Shown: positions 17,974 through 26,116 of the stretch, in pieces
How the letters are laid out: each line of letters begins with the position of its first letter
How positions within the stretch are numbered: the first letter of the stretch is position 1
NCBI RefSeq assembly: GCF_025153455.1
Contig: NZ_JANZNT010000001.1
Coordinates: 1,870,001-1,934,000, forward strand
Origin: Sphingomonas sp. BGYR3
Lineage (GTDB): Bacteria > Pseudomonadota > Alphaproteobacteria > Sphingomonadales > Sphingomonadaceae
Direction: 5' to 3'
DNA length: 64,000 bases
The notes under the pieces: generated by a model
What the model was told of the DNA's origin: nothing
The model's database searches: none
What the model saw: the letters and a program-made list of their open reading frames with translations, nothing else
Translations under genes and position numbers: made by a program

Positions 17974-18007
17974 GGGGGGCGTTCCGGGATCGGGACGCCC
18001 CCTTTTC
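17974..18007 (+). terminator. Rho-independent terminator after pal
   Basis: GGGGGCGTTCC at 17975-17985 pairs with GGGACGCCCCC at 17992-18002 (one G-T pair) around a six-base loop and runs into TTTT at 18003. It lies 25 bases after the pal stop and closes the tol-pal operon. Confidence 0.85.
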
Positions 18008-18043
18008 GTTGCGGTTCCGAATCCGCTTGCCGACCTTCAAAGA

Positions 18044-18062
18044 TGATATTAAAGTGATATCA
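18044..18062. promoter_or_regulatory. Tandem TGATAT operator-like repeats before the SPFH gene
   Basis: TGATATTA at 18044-18051 and TGATATCA at 18055-18062 are offset by 11 bases, one DNA turn, and the second is a perfect palindrome. The segment is strikingly A/T-rich for this genome. It lies 21 bases before the SPFH start. Tandem sites one turn apart are how Arc/MetJ-type ribbon-helix-helix dimers bind, and such a protein is encoded by the second gene of this pair. Confidence 0.5.
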
Positions 18063-18082
18063 TAATTTATCGGGAGGTCGTG

Positions 18083-18976
18083 ATGGTTGATCAAGGGGTG
18101 GGCGCGCTGAACCGCAGTCTGGAGCGGCCGGCGCAGACGATGAGCGGATACGTCCATCTGCTCGTGCTGCTGGTGCTGGCGACCGCGACGGTGCTGGGCA
18201 TCGCCGCGGTGGAGGCAAAGGGCGCACGGGTGCTGATCGTTGCGATCGGTGCGACGCTGTTCCTGTTCTGGGCATGCGGCTTCTATCTGCTGCAACCAAA
18301 TCAGGCGGCGGCGATCCTGTTGTTCGGCGATTACAAGGGCACCGATCGTACAACGGGCCTGCGCTGGACATGGCCGTGGATGACCAAGAAAAAGGTGTCG
18401 GTTCGCATTCACAATGTCACGTCCGAGCGGATCAAGGTGAACGATCAGCGTGGCAATCCGATCGAGATTGCATCCAACGTCGTCTGGCGCGTGGCCGATA
18501 CGGCGCAGGCGCTGTTCGATGTGGATGATTACAAGGTGTTCGTGAACGTGCAGATCGAAAGCGCGGTCCGCGCGATCGGCAGCCGCTATCCCTATGACGA
18601 TTTCGAATCGGAACAGGTGACGCTGCGCGGCGATGCCGACACGATCAGCAACGAATTGCAGGTCGAATTGCAGGACCGGGTGGCGATGGCCGGCGTGCGC
18701 ATCGACGAATGCCGCCTGACCCACCTGGCCTATGCGCAGGAAATCGCCCAGGCCATGCTGCGTCGGCAACAGGCAGAGGCAGTGATCGCCGCCCGCATGA
18801 AGCTGGTCGAGGGCGCGGTCGGCATGGTCGAACTCGCGCTGGAACAGCTGTCGGCCAAGAATGTGGTCGAGCTGGACGACGAACGGCGAGCGGCGATGGT
18901 ATCGAACCTGATGGTCGTGCTGTGCGCCGAACGCGATACGCAGCCGGTGGTCAACGCCGGGTCGCTGTACCAGTAA
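18083..18976 (+). CDS. SPFH/band 7 domain membrane protein
   Basis: A 297-residue stomatin/prohibitin-like protein. Two hydrophobic segments (about 20-40, HLLVLLVLATATVLGIAAV, and 49-68, VLIVAIGATLFLFWACGFYLL) are followed by the SPFH domain. That begins at QPNQAAAILLFGDYKGT and includes VNDQRGNPIEIASNVVWRV, FVNVQIESAVRAIGSRYPYD and GVRIDECRLTHLAYAQEIAQAMLRRQQA. It ends in a helical region that should drive oligomerisation into membrane microdomain scaffolds. GGGAGG at 18072-18077 favours the ATG at 18083 over the GTG at 18080. It is followed nine bases later by the RHH gene. Confidence 0.9.
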   Translation: MVDQGVGALNRSLERPAQTMSGYVHLLVLLVLATATVLGIAAVEAKGARVLIVAIGATLFLFWACGFYLLQPNQAAAILLFGDYKGTDRTTGLRWTWPWMTKKKVSVRIHNVTSERIKVNDQRGNPIEIASNVVWRVADTAQALFDVDDYKVFVNVQIESAVRAIGSRYPYDDFESEQVTLRGDADTISNELQVELQDRVAMAGVRIDECRLTHLAYAQEIAQAMLRRQQAEAVIAARMKLVEGAVGMVELALEQLSAKNVVELDDERRAAMVSNLMVVLCAERDTQPVVNAGSLYQ

Positions 18977-18985
18977 GCACGGGCG

Positions 18986-19186
18986 ATGGCGCCGCCGAAA
19001 AAAGCCTTTCCGCTTCGGCTCGATCCGGTGCTGTACGCCGCGATCGAGCGATCGGCGGCGGGCGACCTGCGCAGCGTCAACGCGCAGGTCGAGTGCCTGC
19101 TGCGCGAGGCGCTGGCGCGGCGCGGCATCAAGCTGGCCGAACCGGAACGCGCCCGGCGCGGCAGGCCGCCAAAAGACGCGGACTAG
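18986..19186 (+). CDS. Arc-type ribbon-helix-helix protein with AT-hook-like tail
   Basis: A 66-residue DNA-binding protein. KKAFPLRLDPVLYAAIERSA gives the strand and first helix of an Arc/MetJ fold, and RSVNAQVECLLREALARRG the second helix; the order and spacing are those of Arc-family repressors. The tail RRGRPPK contains RGRP, the core of an AT-hook that grips A/T-rich minor grooves. It is probably co-transcribed with the SPFH gene and may autoregulate the pair through the TGATAT repeats. Direct regulation is inferred. No toxin partner is visible. Confidence 0.8.
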   Translation: MAPPKKAFPLRLDPVLYAAIERSAAGDLRSVNAQVECLLREALARRGIKLAEPERARRGRPPKDAD

Positions 19187-19192
19187 GCTGCG

Positions 19193-20095
19193 TCAGTCGC
19201 GGGGCCGACGCCGTTCGCGGCGCTGGGCGGCGCTGTCGAACGCGTTGGCGGGATCAAAGGATTCATCGAGCAGGCGGGCAAGGCGCAGGCCAGCCCGCTG
19301 GGCCTGAAGCTGCGCGGCCGGAACGGCGGCGGCGATGGCTTCGCTGGTCAGCGTGACCCGGCCGTCCGGCTTTGCCCCGCATGGGTCGCCCAGCGCGCCG
19401 GCATAGGCGACGTCGCGGCTGACGGCCCACGCCTCCCGGCTCCAGTCCAGCGTCGTCCCGCCGCTGAGCGCGGCGCGTTCCCGCGGCGAATAGGGGCGGA
19501 TGATTTCTGGCGGAGTTGTGATCGCGCGTTCAGCCAGCGCCCCGTCCCAGATGCTGTGCAGGTTCAGCCGTTCGCTGACATAGTCGCCATAGCTGGAGCG
19601 GACATCGTTGCCGCCCCGGTCCGCACGGTCGCCGGCGTGCAGCGGCATGTGCAGATCCTCGACGAAATGCATGAGGAAGAGCAGCGCCATGATCTTTTCG
19701 CGCCGGGGCGTCGCGCGGTCCTGAAGCAGTTTGACGTTGCGGTCGACCTGAGCCGAGACGCAGTTGCCGTCCTTGCACGCCGAAGCGAGGTCGAAGGGCT
19801 TGCAGACATCGACATTCTGATAGTGCCAGGACGCGGTGTACTGAAACCGCGCGCCCAGCCCGCGGGCGCAATCGGCCCAGGCCCCCGCTTCCTCGACCGA
19901 ATCAACCCGGCATTCGGGCGTTTCGATCAGCGCCTGTTGCCGAAGCATGGCCATCACCGCCGCTCGCGTCTGCGGCTTTACGTTCAGCATGGCCAGCCGC
20001 GAAATGCGGCCATGAGCGTAAAAGCCATAGGCGTCCGCTGATTGCGGCAGCACGAGCGCAATGGCGAGGATGAGCGAGGCGAGGGCGCGAATCAT
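19193..20095 (-). CDS. S1/P1 family secreted nuclease
   Basis: A 300-residue secreted zinc nuclease of the S1/P1 group, expected to degrade single-stranded DNA or RNA in the periplasm or outside. Signal peptide MIRALASLILAIALVLPQSADA, then YGFYAHGRISRL. Zinc ligands: His of YAHGRI (mature position 6), the Asp in WADCAR, His in WHYQNVD, HFVEDLHMPLH, and LHSIWD. The mature N-terminus, Trp1 in known members, would here be Tyr1 if cleavage follows ADA. It is last in an operon with isoaspartyl peptidase (10-base gap) and acyltransferase. Confidence 0.85.
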   Translation of the reverse strand: MIRALASLILAIALVLPQSADAYGFYAHGRISRLAMLNVKPQTRAAVMAMLRQQALIETPECRVDSVEEAGAWADCARGLGARFQYTASWHYQNVDVCKPFDLASACKDGNCVSAQVDRNVKLLQDRATPRREKIMALLFLMHFVEDLHMPLHAGDRADRGGNDVRSSYGDYVSERLNLHSIWDGALAERAITTPPEIIRPYSPRERAALSGGTTLDWSREAWAVSRDVAYAGALGDPCGAKPDGRVTLTSEAIAAAVPAAQLQAQRAGLRLARLLDESFDPANAFDSAAQRRERRRPRD

Positions 20096-20105
20096 GGCCG
20101 CCCCC

Positions 20106-21101
20106 TTATCGCTCGTCGCCATAAATTGCGACTGTCCGTTCGCCGCCAGCCGCCGCGCTGCCGCGATACATGCCGGGGGTGTTGAAGCTCCAGGCGATCT
20201 CGCCCGACGGGCCGGTGACGATCACCCCGCCGGTGCCGCCCAGCGCGCGCGTTTCGGCCATCACGGTGTCGGCGGCCTGTTTCAGCGTATCTCCGGCGAA
20301 TCGGACGCGCGCACAGATTTCATGGGCAACGCCTTCACGGATGAAAAACTCGCCCGCCCCGGTGGCCGATACGGCGCAGGCGCGATCGTCGGCATAGGTA
20401 CCTGCGCCGATCAGCGGTGAATCGCCGACCCGGCCCCATCGCTTGCCGGTCACCCCGCCGGTCGAGGTGGCGGCGGCGACATGGCCCTGGGCGTCGCGGG
20501 CGACCGCGCCGACGGTGCCGTATTTCATGTCGACATCGAACCAGCTGGTCTTTTGCGCCTTCATCTTTTCAAGCTGCTGGCGTCGTTCGTCGGTGGCGAA
20601 CCATTCGGGTCCGGCCTGTTCCAGCCCCTGTTCGCGGCTGAAGGTATCGGCCCCCTTGCCCGCCAGCATGACATGGGGGCTGGCCTCCATGACGCGGCGG
20701 GCAAGACCGATGGGGTTTTTCGTCGCGGTGACGCCGGCGACCGCGCCTGCCGCGCGGGTCGCGCCGTCCATGATCGCCGCGTCCAGCTCGTTCGTGCCCT
20801 CGTAGGTGAACACGGCCCCGCGCCCGGCGTTGAAGTTCGGGTCATCCTCCAGCACGCGGACGGCGGCCTCCACCGCGTCCAGCGCGCTGCCGCCCGCATC
20901 CAGCACTTTGGACCCGGCGTCCAGCGCGGCATTCAGCCCGGCACGAGCCGCCGCCTCGCGCTCGGGCGTCATCTTGTCGCGTTCGATCACCCCCGCCCCG
21001 CCATGGATGACAATCGTCCAGCGGGGCGATTCCTGGGCAGCGGCGGGGGCAGACATGATCCATACTCCAATCAGCAACAACAGGCGCATCATCCACTCCA
21101 T
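20106..21101 (-). CDS. Isoaspartyl peptidase/L-asparaginase (Ntn hydrolase), secreted
   Basis: A plant-type asparaginase that hydrolyses beta-aspartyl peptides and asparagine (331 residues). After signal peptide MMRLLLLIGVWIMSAPAAAQ come IVIHGGAGV, ALDAVEAAVRVLEDDPNFNAGRG, and the self-cleavage site MKYGTVGAVA (Thr196 becomes the N-terminal nucleophile). TGGVTGKRWGRVGDSPLIGAG forms the substrate site of the beta subunit. The ATG at 21101 shares one base with the stop of the acyltransferase gene (TGATG). A shorter start at 21092 is possible. Confidence 0.92.
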   Translation of the reverse strand: MEWMMRLLLLIGVWIMSAPAAAQESPRWTIVIHGGAGVIERDKMTPEREAAARAGLNAALDAGSKVLDAGGSALDAVEAAVRVLEDDPNFNAGRGAVFTYEGTNELDAAIMDGATRAAGAVAGVTATKNPIGLARRVMEASPHVMLAGKGADTFSREQGLEQAGPEWFATDERRQQLEKMKAQKTSWFDVDMKYGTVGAVARDAQGHVAAATSTGGVTGKRWGRVGDSPLIGAGTYADDRACAVSATGAGEFFIREGVAHEICARVRFAGDTLKQAADTVMAETRALGGTGGVIVTGPSGEIAWSFNTPGMYRGSAAAGGERTVAIYGDER

Positions 21102-22321
21102 CAGACTGCGGCCACCGGGCGGGGCATCGGCAGGTGCGGCCGCTTTCGACGCAGACCGATCAGCGGACGCAGCCAAGGCAGCGTGCGTCCCACCCCATAG
21201 AAAAGCCAGCATCCGGCGACGGTCACCGCGACCGTCGCCAGAAACTCCGCCCATCCCGGCAGGGCCAGCGGCACCAGCCAGAAGATCGCGACGATGATGA
21301 TCGTCTGATGGATCAGGTAAAAGGGGAAAACAGCCTCGGTCAGCATCGGCCGGATGGGATGATCCCGGTTCCAGAACCGTTCCGCGATGCCGATCATCGC
21401 CACGATTGCGCACCATTGCTGGGTGGCATGGGCGGCGGCATAGGGGGCGATGAACGCGTCCGGCACCGGCATGTCGCCGGGCCAGGCAAGCTCGGCATAG
21501 ACCTTGAAGCCATAGGCCAGCGCAGCGACCGCCGCCGTCACCGGCCACCAGCGCCGGATGCCGGCCATCGCCTGGCCGGACCGCGCCAGAGCAAAACCGA
21601 ACATGAAGCCGGGCAGATACATCAGATGCGCGATGTAATCGTCGAACAGGGCGTGCGTTTCCCCCCGGAACGGGAACCACAGGACGTGGACGCACAGCAG
21701 CCAGCCCAGCGGGATCAGCACGACACCCATTCCGCCGCCAAGGCTCATGGCCAGGTCGAACAATCGCTGCGCTCGTCCGCCGCCGGGCAGCAGGACGATC
21801 AGCGCCAGCAGCAGCGTGTACACCCACAGATAGACGATGAACCACAGATGGTTCCAGGTCGGCAGGACCAGGCCGAACAGTTTCCCGAACCGGAAGTAGT
21901 CCGTGGTCCAGAAATGCCAGTAGCCTTGCGGATAGCCGAATTTCGTCACCAGCTCGACCCAGGGCTGGGGCGGCACGATGACGATCACGCCGAACAACAG
22001 CGGCAGGATCAGGCGCAACGTCCGGTTGCCGGTAAAGCTGGCGATGCTGCTCGACCGTTCCAGGAGCGCGCGGCTGGCATAGCCGGACACGACGAACAAC
22101 AGGCCGAGCCGCCATGCGTTGACGGCCAGCATCGGAATGGTCGTCCAGTCCGCACCCGATGGCGACTTCACGTGAAAGCCCCAGGGCACATAGACCATGC
22201 CGATATGATAGAGGATCAGGATGGCGAACGCGCCGATGCGCAGCCAGTCCATGCCATGGTGCCGCGCGACCGGATCCGTTACCCGCGCCCGTCGCGCCGC
22301 GCCCGCACCACCGTCTTTCAT
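21101..22321 (-). CDS. Acyltransferase family 3 membrane protein
   Basis: A 406-residue multi-pass membrane acyltransferase. [22 protein letters not shown] is the family opening with the catalytic His in LYHIG, and about ten hydrophobic helices follow. ALLFGVIV-type segments and [12 protein letters not shown] suggest the OpgC/MdoC-like branch that modifies periplasmic glycans or other surface sugars. The acceptor is unknown. It is first in an operon with the isoaspartyl peptidase and S1/P1 nuclease, and divergent from ispG. Confidence 0.85.
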   Translation of the reverse strand: MKDGGAGAARRARVTDPVARHHGMDWLRIGAFAILILYHIGMVYVPWGFHVKSPSGADWTTIPMLAVNAWRLGLLFVVSGYASRALLERSSSIASFTGNRTLRLILPLLFGVIVIVPPQPWVELVTKFGYPQGYWHFWTTDYFRFGKLFGLVLPTWNHLWFIVYLWVYTLLLALIVLLPGGGRAQRLFDLAMSLGGGMGVVLIPLGWLLCVHVLWFPFRGETHALFDDYIAHLMYLPGFMFGFALARSGQAMAGIRRWWPVTAAVAALAYGFKVYAELAWPGDMPVPDAFIAPYAAAHATQQWCAIVAMIGIAERFWNRDHPIRPMLTEAVFPFYLIHQTIIIVAIFWLVPLALPGWAEFLATVAVTVAGCWLFYGVGRTLPWLRPLIGLRRKRPHLPMPRPVAAV

Positions 22322-22383
22322 GCCGCCCGCCTTACGGGTATAGCGGCGCGAACGAAAGCTGCCTTCTTATCCGGGAAATCTTC

Positions 22384-23505
22384 ATGTCTGTCCGTCCATG
22401 GCGCGATATCGCGCGACGCCCCTGCCGCCAGATCATGGTCGGCAATGTCCCCGTGGGCGGCGACGCGCCGGTAACGGTGCAGACCATGACGAACACGCCG
22501 ACCACCGATGTGAAGGCGACGGTCGATCAGATTCGCCGGTGCGAAGAGGCGGGCGTGGACATCATCCGCGTGTCCGTGCCGGACGTGGAAAGCAGCACCG
22601 CGCTGAAACAGATCGTTCGCGCATCCCGCGTGCCGATCGTCGCGGACATCCATTTCCACTACAAGCGCGCGCTGGAAGCGGCCGATGCAGGGGCAGCCTG
22701 TCTGCGCATCAATCCCGGCAATATCGGCAGCGCCGACCGGGTGCGCGAAGTGGTGAACGCGGCCAAGGCCAATGGCTGTGCGATCCGCATCGGCGTGAAC
22801 GCCGGCAGCCTGGAAAAGGACCTGCTGGAAAAATATGGCGAGCCGTGCCCGGAGGCGCTGGTCGAAAGCGCGCTCGATCATATCAAGCTGCTGCAGGACC
22901 ATGATTTCCACGACTACAAGGTGGCGGTGAAGGCGTCGGACGTGTTTCTGGCCGTCGCCGCCTATCAGCAGCTGGCAGAGGCGGTGGATTGCCCGCTGCA
23001 TCTGGGCATTACCGAGGCGGGCGGCTTCGTCGGCGGGACGGTGAAGAGCGCGATCGGCATCGGCTCGCTGCTGTGGTTCGGGATCGGCGATACCATTCGC
23101 GTATCGCTGTCGGCCGAGCCGGAGGACGAAGTGCGCGTCGGGTTCGAGATCCTGAAGGCGCTGGGCATCCGCAACCGGGGTGTCCGAGTCGTGTCCTGCC
23201 CCAGCTGCGCGCGGCAGGGGTTCGACGTGATCCGCACGGTTCAGGCGCTGGAGGAACGGCTTCAGCACATCCGCACGCCCATGTCGCTGTCGGTGCTGGG
23301 CTGCGTGGTCAACGGACCGGGCGAGGCGCGGGAAACCGACATCGGCCTGACCGGCGGCGGCAATGGCAAGCATATGGTGTATCTGTCGGGCGTCACCGAC
23401 CACACGGTCGAAAGCGCGGACATGCTGGACCATATCGTCAAGCTGGTCGAGGCAAAGGCAGCGGAGATCGAGGCGTCGAGCGCGCCCGCCGTTGCTGCGG
23501 AATAA
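22384..23505 (+). CDS. ispG: 4-hydroxy-3-methylbut-2-enyl diphosphate synthase
   Basis: Iron-sulphur enzyme converting methylerythritol cyclodiphosphate to HMBPP in the MEP isoprenoid pathway. The 373-residue protein has [49 protein letters not shown], and the 4Fe-4S cysteines in [11 protein letters not shown] and [12 protein letters not shown]. It is the short bacterial form. The start at 22384 gives the usual N-terminus; the upstream frame is only an extension into the divergent gene. Confidence 0.97.
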   Translation: MSVRPWRDIARRPCRQIMVGNVPVGGDAPVTVQTMTNTPTTDVKATVDQIRRCEEAGVDIIRVSVPDVESSTALKQIVRASRVPIVADIHFHYKRALEAADAGAACLRINPGNIGSADRVREVVNAAKANGCAIRIGVNAGSLEKDLLEKYGEPCPEALVESALDHIKLLQDHDFHDYKVAVKASDVFLAVAAYQQLAEAVDCPLHLGITEAGGFVGGTVKSAIGIGSLLWFGIGDTIRVSLSAEPEDEVRVGFEILKALGIRNRGVRVVSCPSCARQGFDVIRTVQALEERLQHIRTPMSLSVLGCVVNGPGEARETDIGLTGGGNGKHMVYLSGVTDHTVESADMLDHIVKLVEAKAAEIEASSAPAVAAE

Positions 23506-23509
23506 CCCT

Positions 23510-23638
23510 GTGTTGCGGGGTGCTACTGCTGCGCTGGCGATCCTGGCGGCTGCGCTGCCGGTTGCCGCGCACGCCCCCGACGACCGGTTGCTGGCGGCGA
23601 TGAAAGCATTGCGGAACGGCCGGTCCCGCATCCGATGA
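23510..23638 (+). CDS. Possible small secreted protein or remnant
   Basis: A GTG-started frame of 42 residues begins four bases after the ispG stop. It reads as a signal peptide (LRGATAALAILAAALPVAAHA) plus PDDRLLAAMKALRNGRSRIR. In another frame the DNA continues open from 23639 for 28 residues (MIDAGACRRFADAAEARL and on to a stop at 23721). The pair could be one gene broken by a frameshift. No family is recognised, and the frame may not be translated. The remaining 114 bases before the EamA gene hold nothing else evident. Confidence 0.3.
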   Translation: MLRGATAALAILAAALPVAAHAPDDRLLAAMKALRNGRSRIR

Positions 23639-23752
23639 TCGATGCGGGCGCGTGCCGCCGCTTTGCCGATGCCGCCGAGGCGCGGCTGGACAGACGACTG
23701 GCGGACGAGCGCGGCGGTTGACGCCGGGGGCGGGCCCCTTCAAGCGCGGGGC

Positions 23753-24652
23753 ATGACCCGCCCCGCCACTGCCCCCATCATTGCCTTTGCCATGGGCTGT
23801 GTCGGCATCGCCCTGTTTTCCGGCATGGATGCGATCATGAAGGCGCAGAGCATCGCCATCGGTGCCTATAGCGCGATGTTCTGGCGATCCCTGCTCGGCT
23901 CTGTCCTGGGCGGTGCGATCTTTTTCGGCGGGGGCGGGCGGTTGCCCGGATGGCGGGCCATGCGGCTCCACCTGATCCGGGGCAGTTTCGGCGCATTGTC
24001 CATCGTCCTGTTTTTCTGGGGCCTGACGCGGGTGCCGCTGGCACAGGGCATTGCGCTTGCCTTTATCTCGCCGCTGGTCGCCATCGGGCTGGCCGCCCTT
24101 GTGCTGAAGGAACAGGTCGGGCGGGCTGCCATCATCGGTTCGGTCACCGCCTTTGCCGGGGTCGGCGTCATCCTGATCGGACAGGCGCAGGCGGAAATGG
24201 GGCCGGACGCGTTTCGCGGCGCCGTTGCCATCCTGATCGCGGCCATGCTGTACGGCGCATCCAATGTCATGCTGCGCGTGCAGGCCCAGTCGGCAAGCCC
24301 GCTGGAGGTCGCCTTTGCCACAAATTTCGTCTTTTTCCTCTGCTATCTGGCGGCGACGCCGTTCGTCGCGCTGACGCCGATGGCGGGATTGGGTGGCACG
24401 GGGTGGATCGCGGCAGCGGCCGTGCTGGCGCTGGTGTCGATCCAGGCGCTGGCCTGGGCCTATGCCCGCGCCGATGCCAGCTATCTGGCGCCGGTGGAAT
24501 ATACCGCCTTTGCCTGGGCGGCGCTGCTCGGCTGGCTGGTGTTCGCAGAGGTCGTGTCGCCATGGACGGTGGCGGGCGCCGGGCTGATCGTTGCGGGGTG
24601 CATCCTGGCGGCGCGCAGCAAGACCGGCAAAGGCGTGGAGGCGGCGATATGA
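23753..24652 (+). CDS. EamA/DMT family transporter
   Basis: A 299-residue drug/metabolite-type exporter with ten predicted helices in two EamA repeats. The first spans about residues 8-140 (IAFAMGCVGIALFSGMDAIM through LVLKEQVGRAAIIGSVTAF) and the second 150-285 (AVAILIAAMLYGASNVML through WAALLGWLVFAEVV). Substrate unknown. The start at 23753 puts the first helix at the N-terminus. Its stop overlaps the GNAT start as ATGA, so the two are coupled. Confidence 0.85.
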   Translation: MTRPATAPIIAFAMGCVGIALFSGMDAIMKAQSIAIGAYSAMFWRSLLGSVLGGAIFFGGGGRLPGWRAMRLHLIRGSFGALSIVLFFWGLTRVPLAQGIALAFISPLVAIGLAALVLKEQVGRAAIIGSVTAFAGVGVILIGQAQAEMGPDAFRGAVAILIAAMLYGASNVMLRVQAQSASPLEVAFATNFVFFLCYLAATPFVALTPMAGLGGTGWIAAAAVLALVSIQALAWAYARADASYLAPVEYTAFAWAALLGWLVFAEVVSPWTVAGAGLIVAGCILAARSKTGKGVEAAI

Positions 24653-25125
24653 ACGTACGTGCGGCAGTATCGGGCGATGTGGGCACGATCCTGCGCTTCG
24701 TGCGCGAACTTGCCGAATATGAGCGTGAGCCCGATGCCGTAAAGGCCGACGATGCGATGATGACTGATGCGCTGTTCGGCGAACGCCCCGCGGCCGAGGC
24801 GCTGATCGCCGAGGTGGCTGGCGAGCCGGTGGGCTTTGCGCTGTTCTTCCACAATTTCTCGACCTGGGAGGGGCGTCGCGGCCTGTATCTTGAGGACCTG
24901 TACGTCACGCCCGCCGTGCGCGGATCGGGCGCGGGCAAGGCGCTGCTGAAGGCGTGTGCGCGGATCGCGCTGGAACGCGGCTGTGCCCGGTTTGAATGGG
25001 CGGTGCTCGACTGGAACCAGCCGGCGATCGATTTTTACCGGGCGATGGGCGCGGTCGGCATGGACGAATGGACGGTGCAGCGGGTCAGCGGCGATGCGCT
25101 GGCGCGGCTGGCGGCGGGGGGCTGA
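24649..25125 (+). CDS. GNAT family acetyltransferase (diamine N-acetyltransferase-like)
   Basis: A 158-residue GNAT enzyme resembling spermidine/spermine acetyltransferases: ILRFVRELAEYEREPDAV, FHNFSTWEGRRGLYLEDLYVTPAVRGSGAGKALL (acetyl-CoA site), and CARFEWAVLDWNQPAIDFYRAMGA. The family acetylates small amines; the substrate here is inferred only from similarity. It overlaps the EamA gene and is three bases ahead of the SMR transporter gene, so the three form an operon. Confidence 0.88.
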   Translation: MNVRAAVSGDVGTILRFVRELAEYEREPDAVKADDAMMTDALFGERPAAEALIAEVAGEPVGFALFFHNFSTWEGRRGLYLEDLYVTPAVRGSGAGKALLKACARIALERGCARFEWAVLDWNQPAIDFYRAMGAVGMDEWTVQRVSGDALARLAAGG

Positions 25126-25128
25126 AGG

Positions 25129-25449
25129 ATGGCATGGGTCTGGCTGATCCTGGGCGGATTGTTCGAGGTGGGCTTCACCACCAGCCTTCGCCACGTCGAT
25201 GGCTTTCGCAGCATCCCCTGGACGATCGCCTTTCTGGTCAGCGTCACTTTGTCGATGCTGCTGCTGGAAATCGCGGCGCGCACGATTCCCATGGGCACGG
25301 CCTATACCGTCTGGGTCGGGATCGGCGCGCTCGGCACGATCCTGGTCGGCATCCTTGCCTATGGCGAAAGCGCAACGCCGGTGCGGCTGCTCCTGATGCT
25401 CGCGCTGATCGGCTGCATCGTCGGGCTGAAGCTGACGGCGGGCAAATAG
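25129..25449 (+). CDS. SMR family transporter (SugE/Gdx-like)
   Basis: A 106-residue four-helix small multidrug resistance protein. The essential membrane Glu is at residue 13 (GGLFEVGFTT). The GTAYTVWVGIGALGTILVGILAYGE segment is typical. SugE/Gdx members export guanidinium; the EmrE branch exports quaternary amines. The sequence after Glu13 (FTTSLRHVDGF) resembles the Gdx form (L-x-H-S-x-G-F) only partly, so the substrate is left open. It ends at a shared terminator. Confidence 0.85.
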   Translation: MAWVWLILGGLFEVGFTTSLRHVDGFRSIPWTIAFLVSVTLSMLLLEIAARTIPMGTAYTVWVGIGALGTILVGILAYGESATPVRLLLMLALIGCIVGLKLTAGK

Positions 25450-25463
25450 GGCCGGACAGCAAA

Positions 25464-25494
25464 GGGGCCGGCACACCATCGGTGCACCGGCCCC
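25464..25494. terminator. Bidirectional stem-loop between SMR gene and ppa
   Basis: GGGGCCGG at 25464-25471 pairs with CCGGCCCC at 25487-25494, with an inner CACC/GGTG stem. It sits between converging genes and is followed by ATTTC. A-rich sequence precedes it, so it could serve both strands. Confidence 0.65.
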
Positions 25495-25515
25495 ATTTCA
25501 AACCGCTTGAAAGGT

Positions 25516-26100
25516 TCAGCCCTGAGCGGTTTCGACGCCGGTCTGATCGACGGATTCGGCCGCAGCCTCCTTGTCCTGCTTGTAGCGTTCGATGGCTTCA
25601 AGCGTGATGCGGCGCGCATCTTCCGCCCCGCCCCAGGTGCCGACGCGGACCCACTTCTTCTTTTCCAGGTCCTTGTAGTGGGTGAAGAAATGCTCGATCT
25701 GCTCCATCACGATACCGGGCAGATCGTCCTTTTCCATCACGTTGGAATAATAGGGAAAGACGGTGTCGTGCGGCACGCAGATCAGCTTTTCATCGCCGCC
25801 CGCTTCGTCTTCCAGGTTCAGGACCGCGATGGGGCGGGCCGCAACAACGCAGCCGGGGACGAAGGGCGAGCGGGCGATGACCAGCGCGTCCAGCGGATCG
25901 CCGTCCGGCGACAGCGTGTGCGGCACGAACCCGTAATTGGCCGGATAGCGCATCGGCGTGTGCAGGATGCGATCGACAAACAGCGCACCCGACGCCTTGT
26001 CGAACTCATATTTCACCGGCTCGCCGCCGGTCGGCACTTCGATGATGACGTTCAGGCTGTTCGGCGGATCATTGCCGACCGGCACCATGTCGATACGCAT
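25516..26100 (-). CDS. ppa: Inorganic pyrophosphatase
   Basis: Soluble family I pyrophosphatase that hydrolyses the PPi released by biosynthesis. The 194-residue protein carries VIIEVPTGGEPVKYEFDKASG (active-site Lys and Glu), RYPANYGFVPHTLSPDGDPLDALVI with the Asp metal ligands (DGDPLD), and HYKDLEKKKWVRVGTW. The C-terminus is slightly extended. The ATG at 26100 gives the conserved N-terminus; the M61 peptidase gene ends 16 bases upstream. Confidence 0.97.
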   Translation of the reverse strand: MRIDMVPVGNDPPNSLNVIIEVPTGGEPVKYEFDKASGALFVDRILHTPMRYPANYGFVPHTLSPDGDPLDALVIARSPFVPGCVVAARPIAVLNLEDEAGGDEKLICVPHDTVFPYYSNVMEKDDLPGIVMEQIEHFFTHYKDLEKKKWVRVGTWGGAEDARRITLEAIERYKQDKEAAAESVDQTGVETAQG

Positions 26101-26116
26101 TGCTCTTTCCCCTTGG

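Noticed and set aside
18080..19186. Toxin-antitoxin system at the SPFH/RHH pair
   Set aside because: The RHH protein resembles antitoxin DNA-binding domains, but its partner is a 297-residue SPFH membrane protein with no toxin fold, and no second small gene is present.
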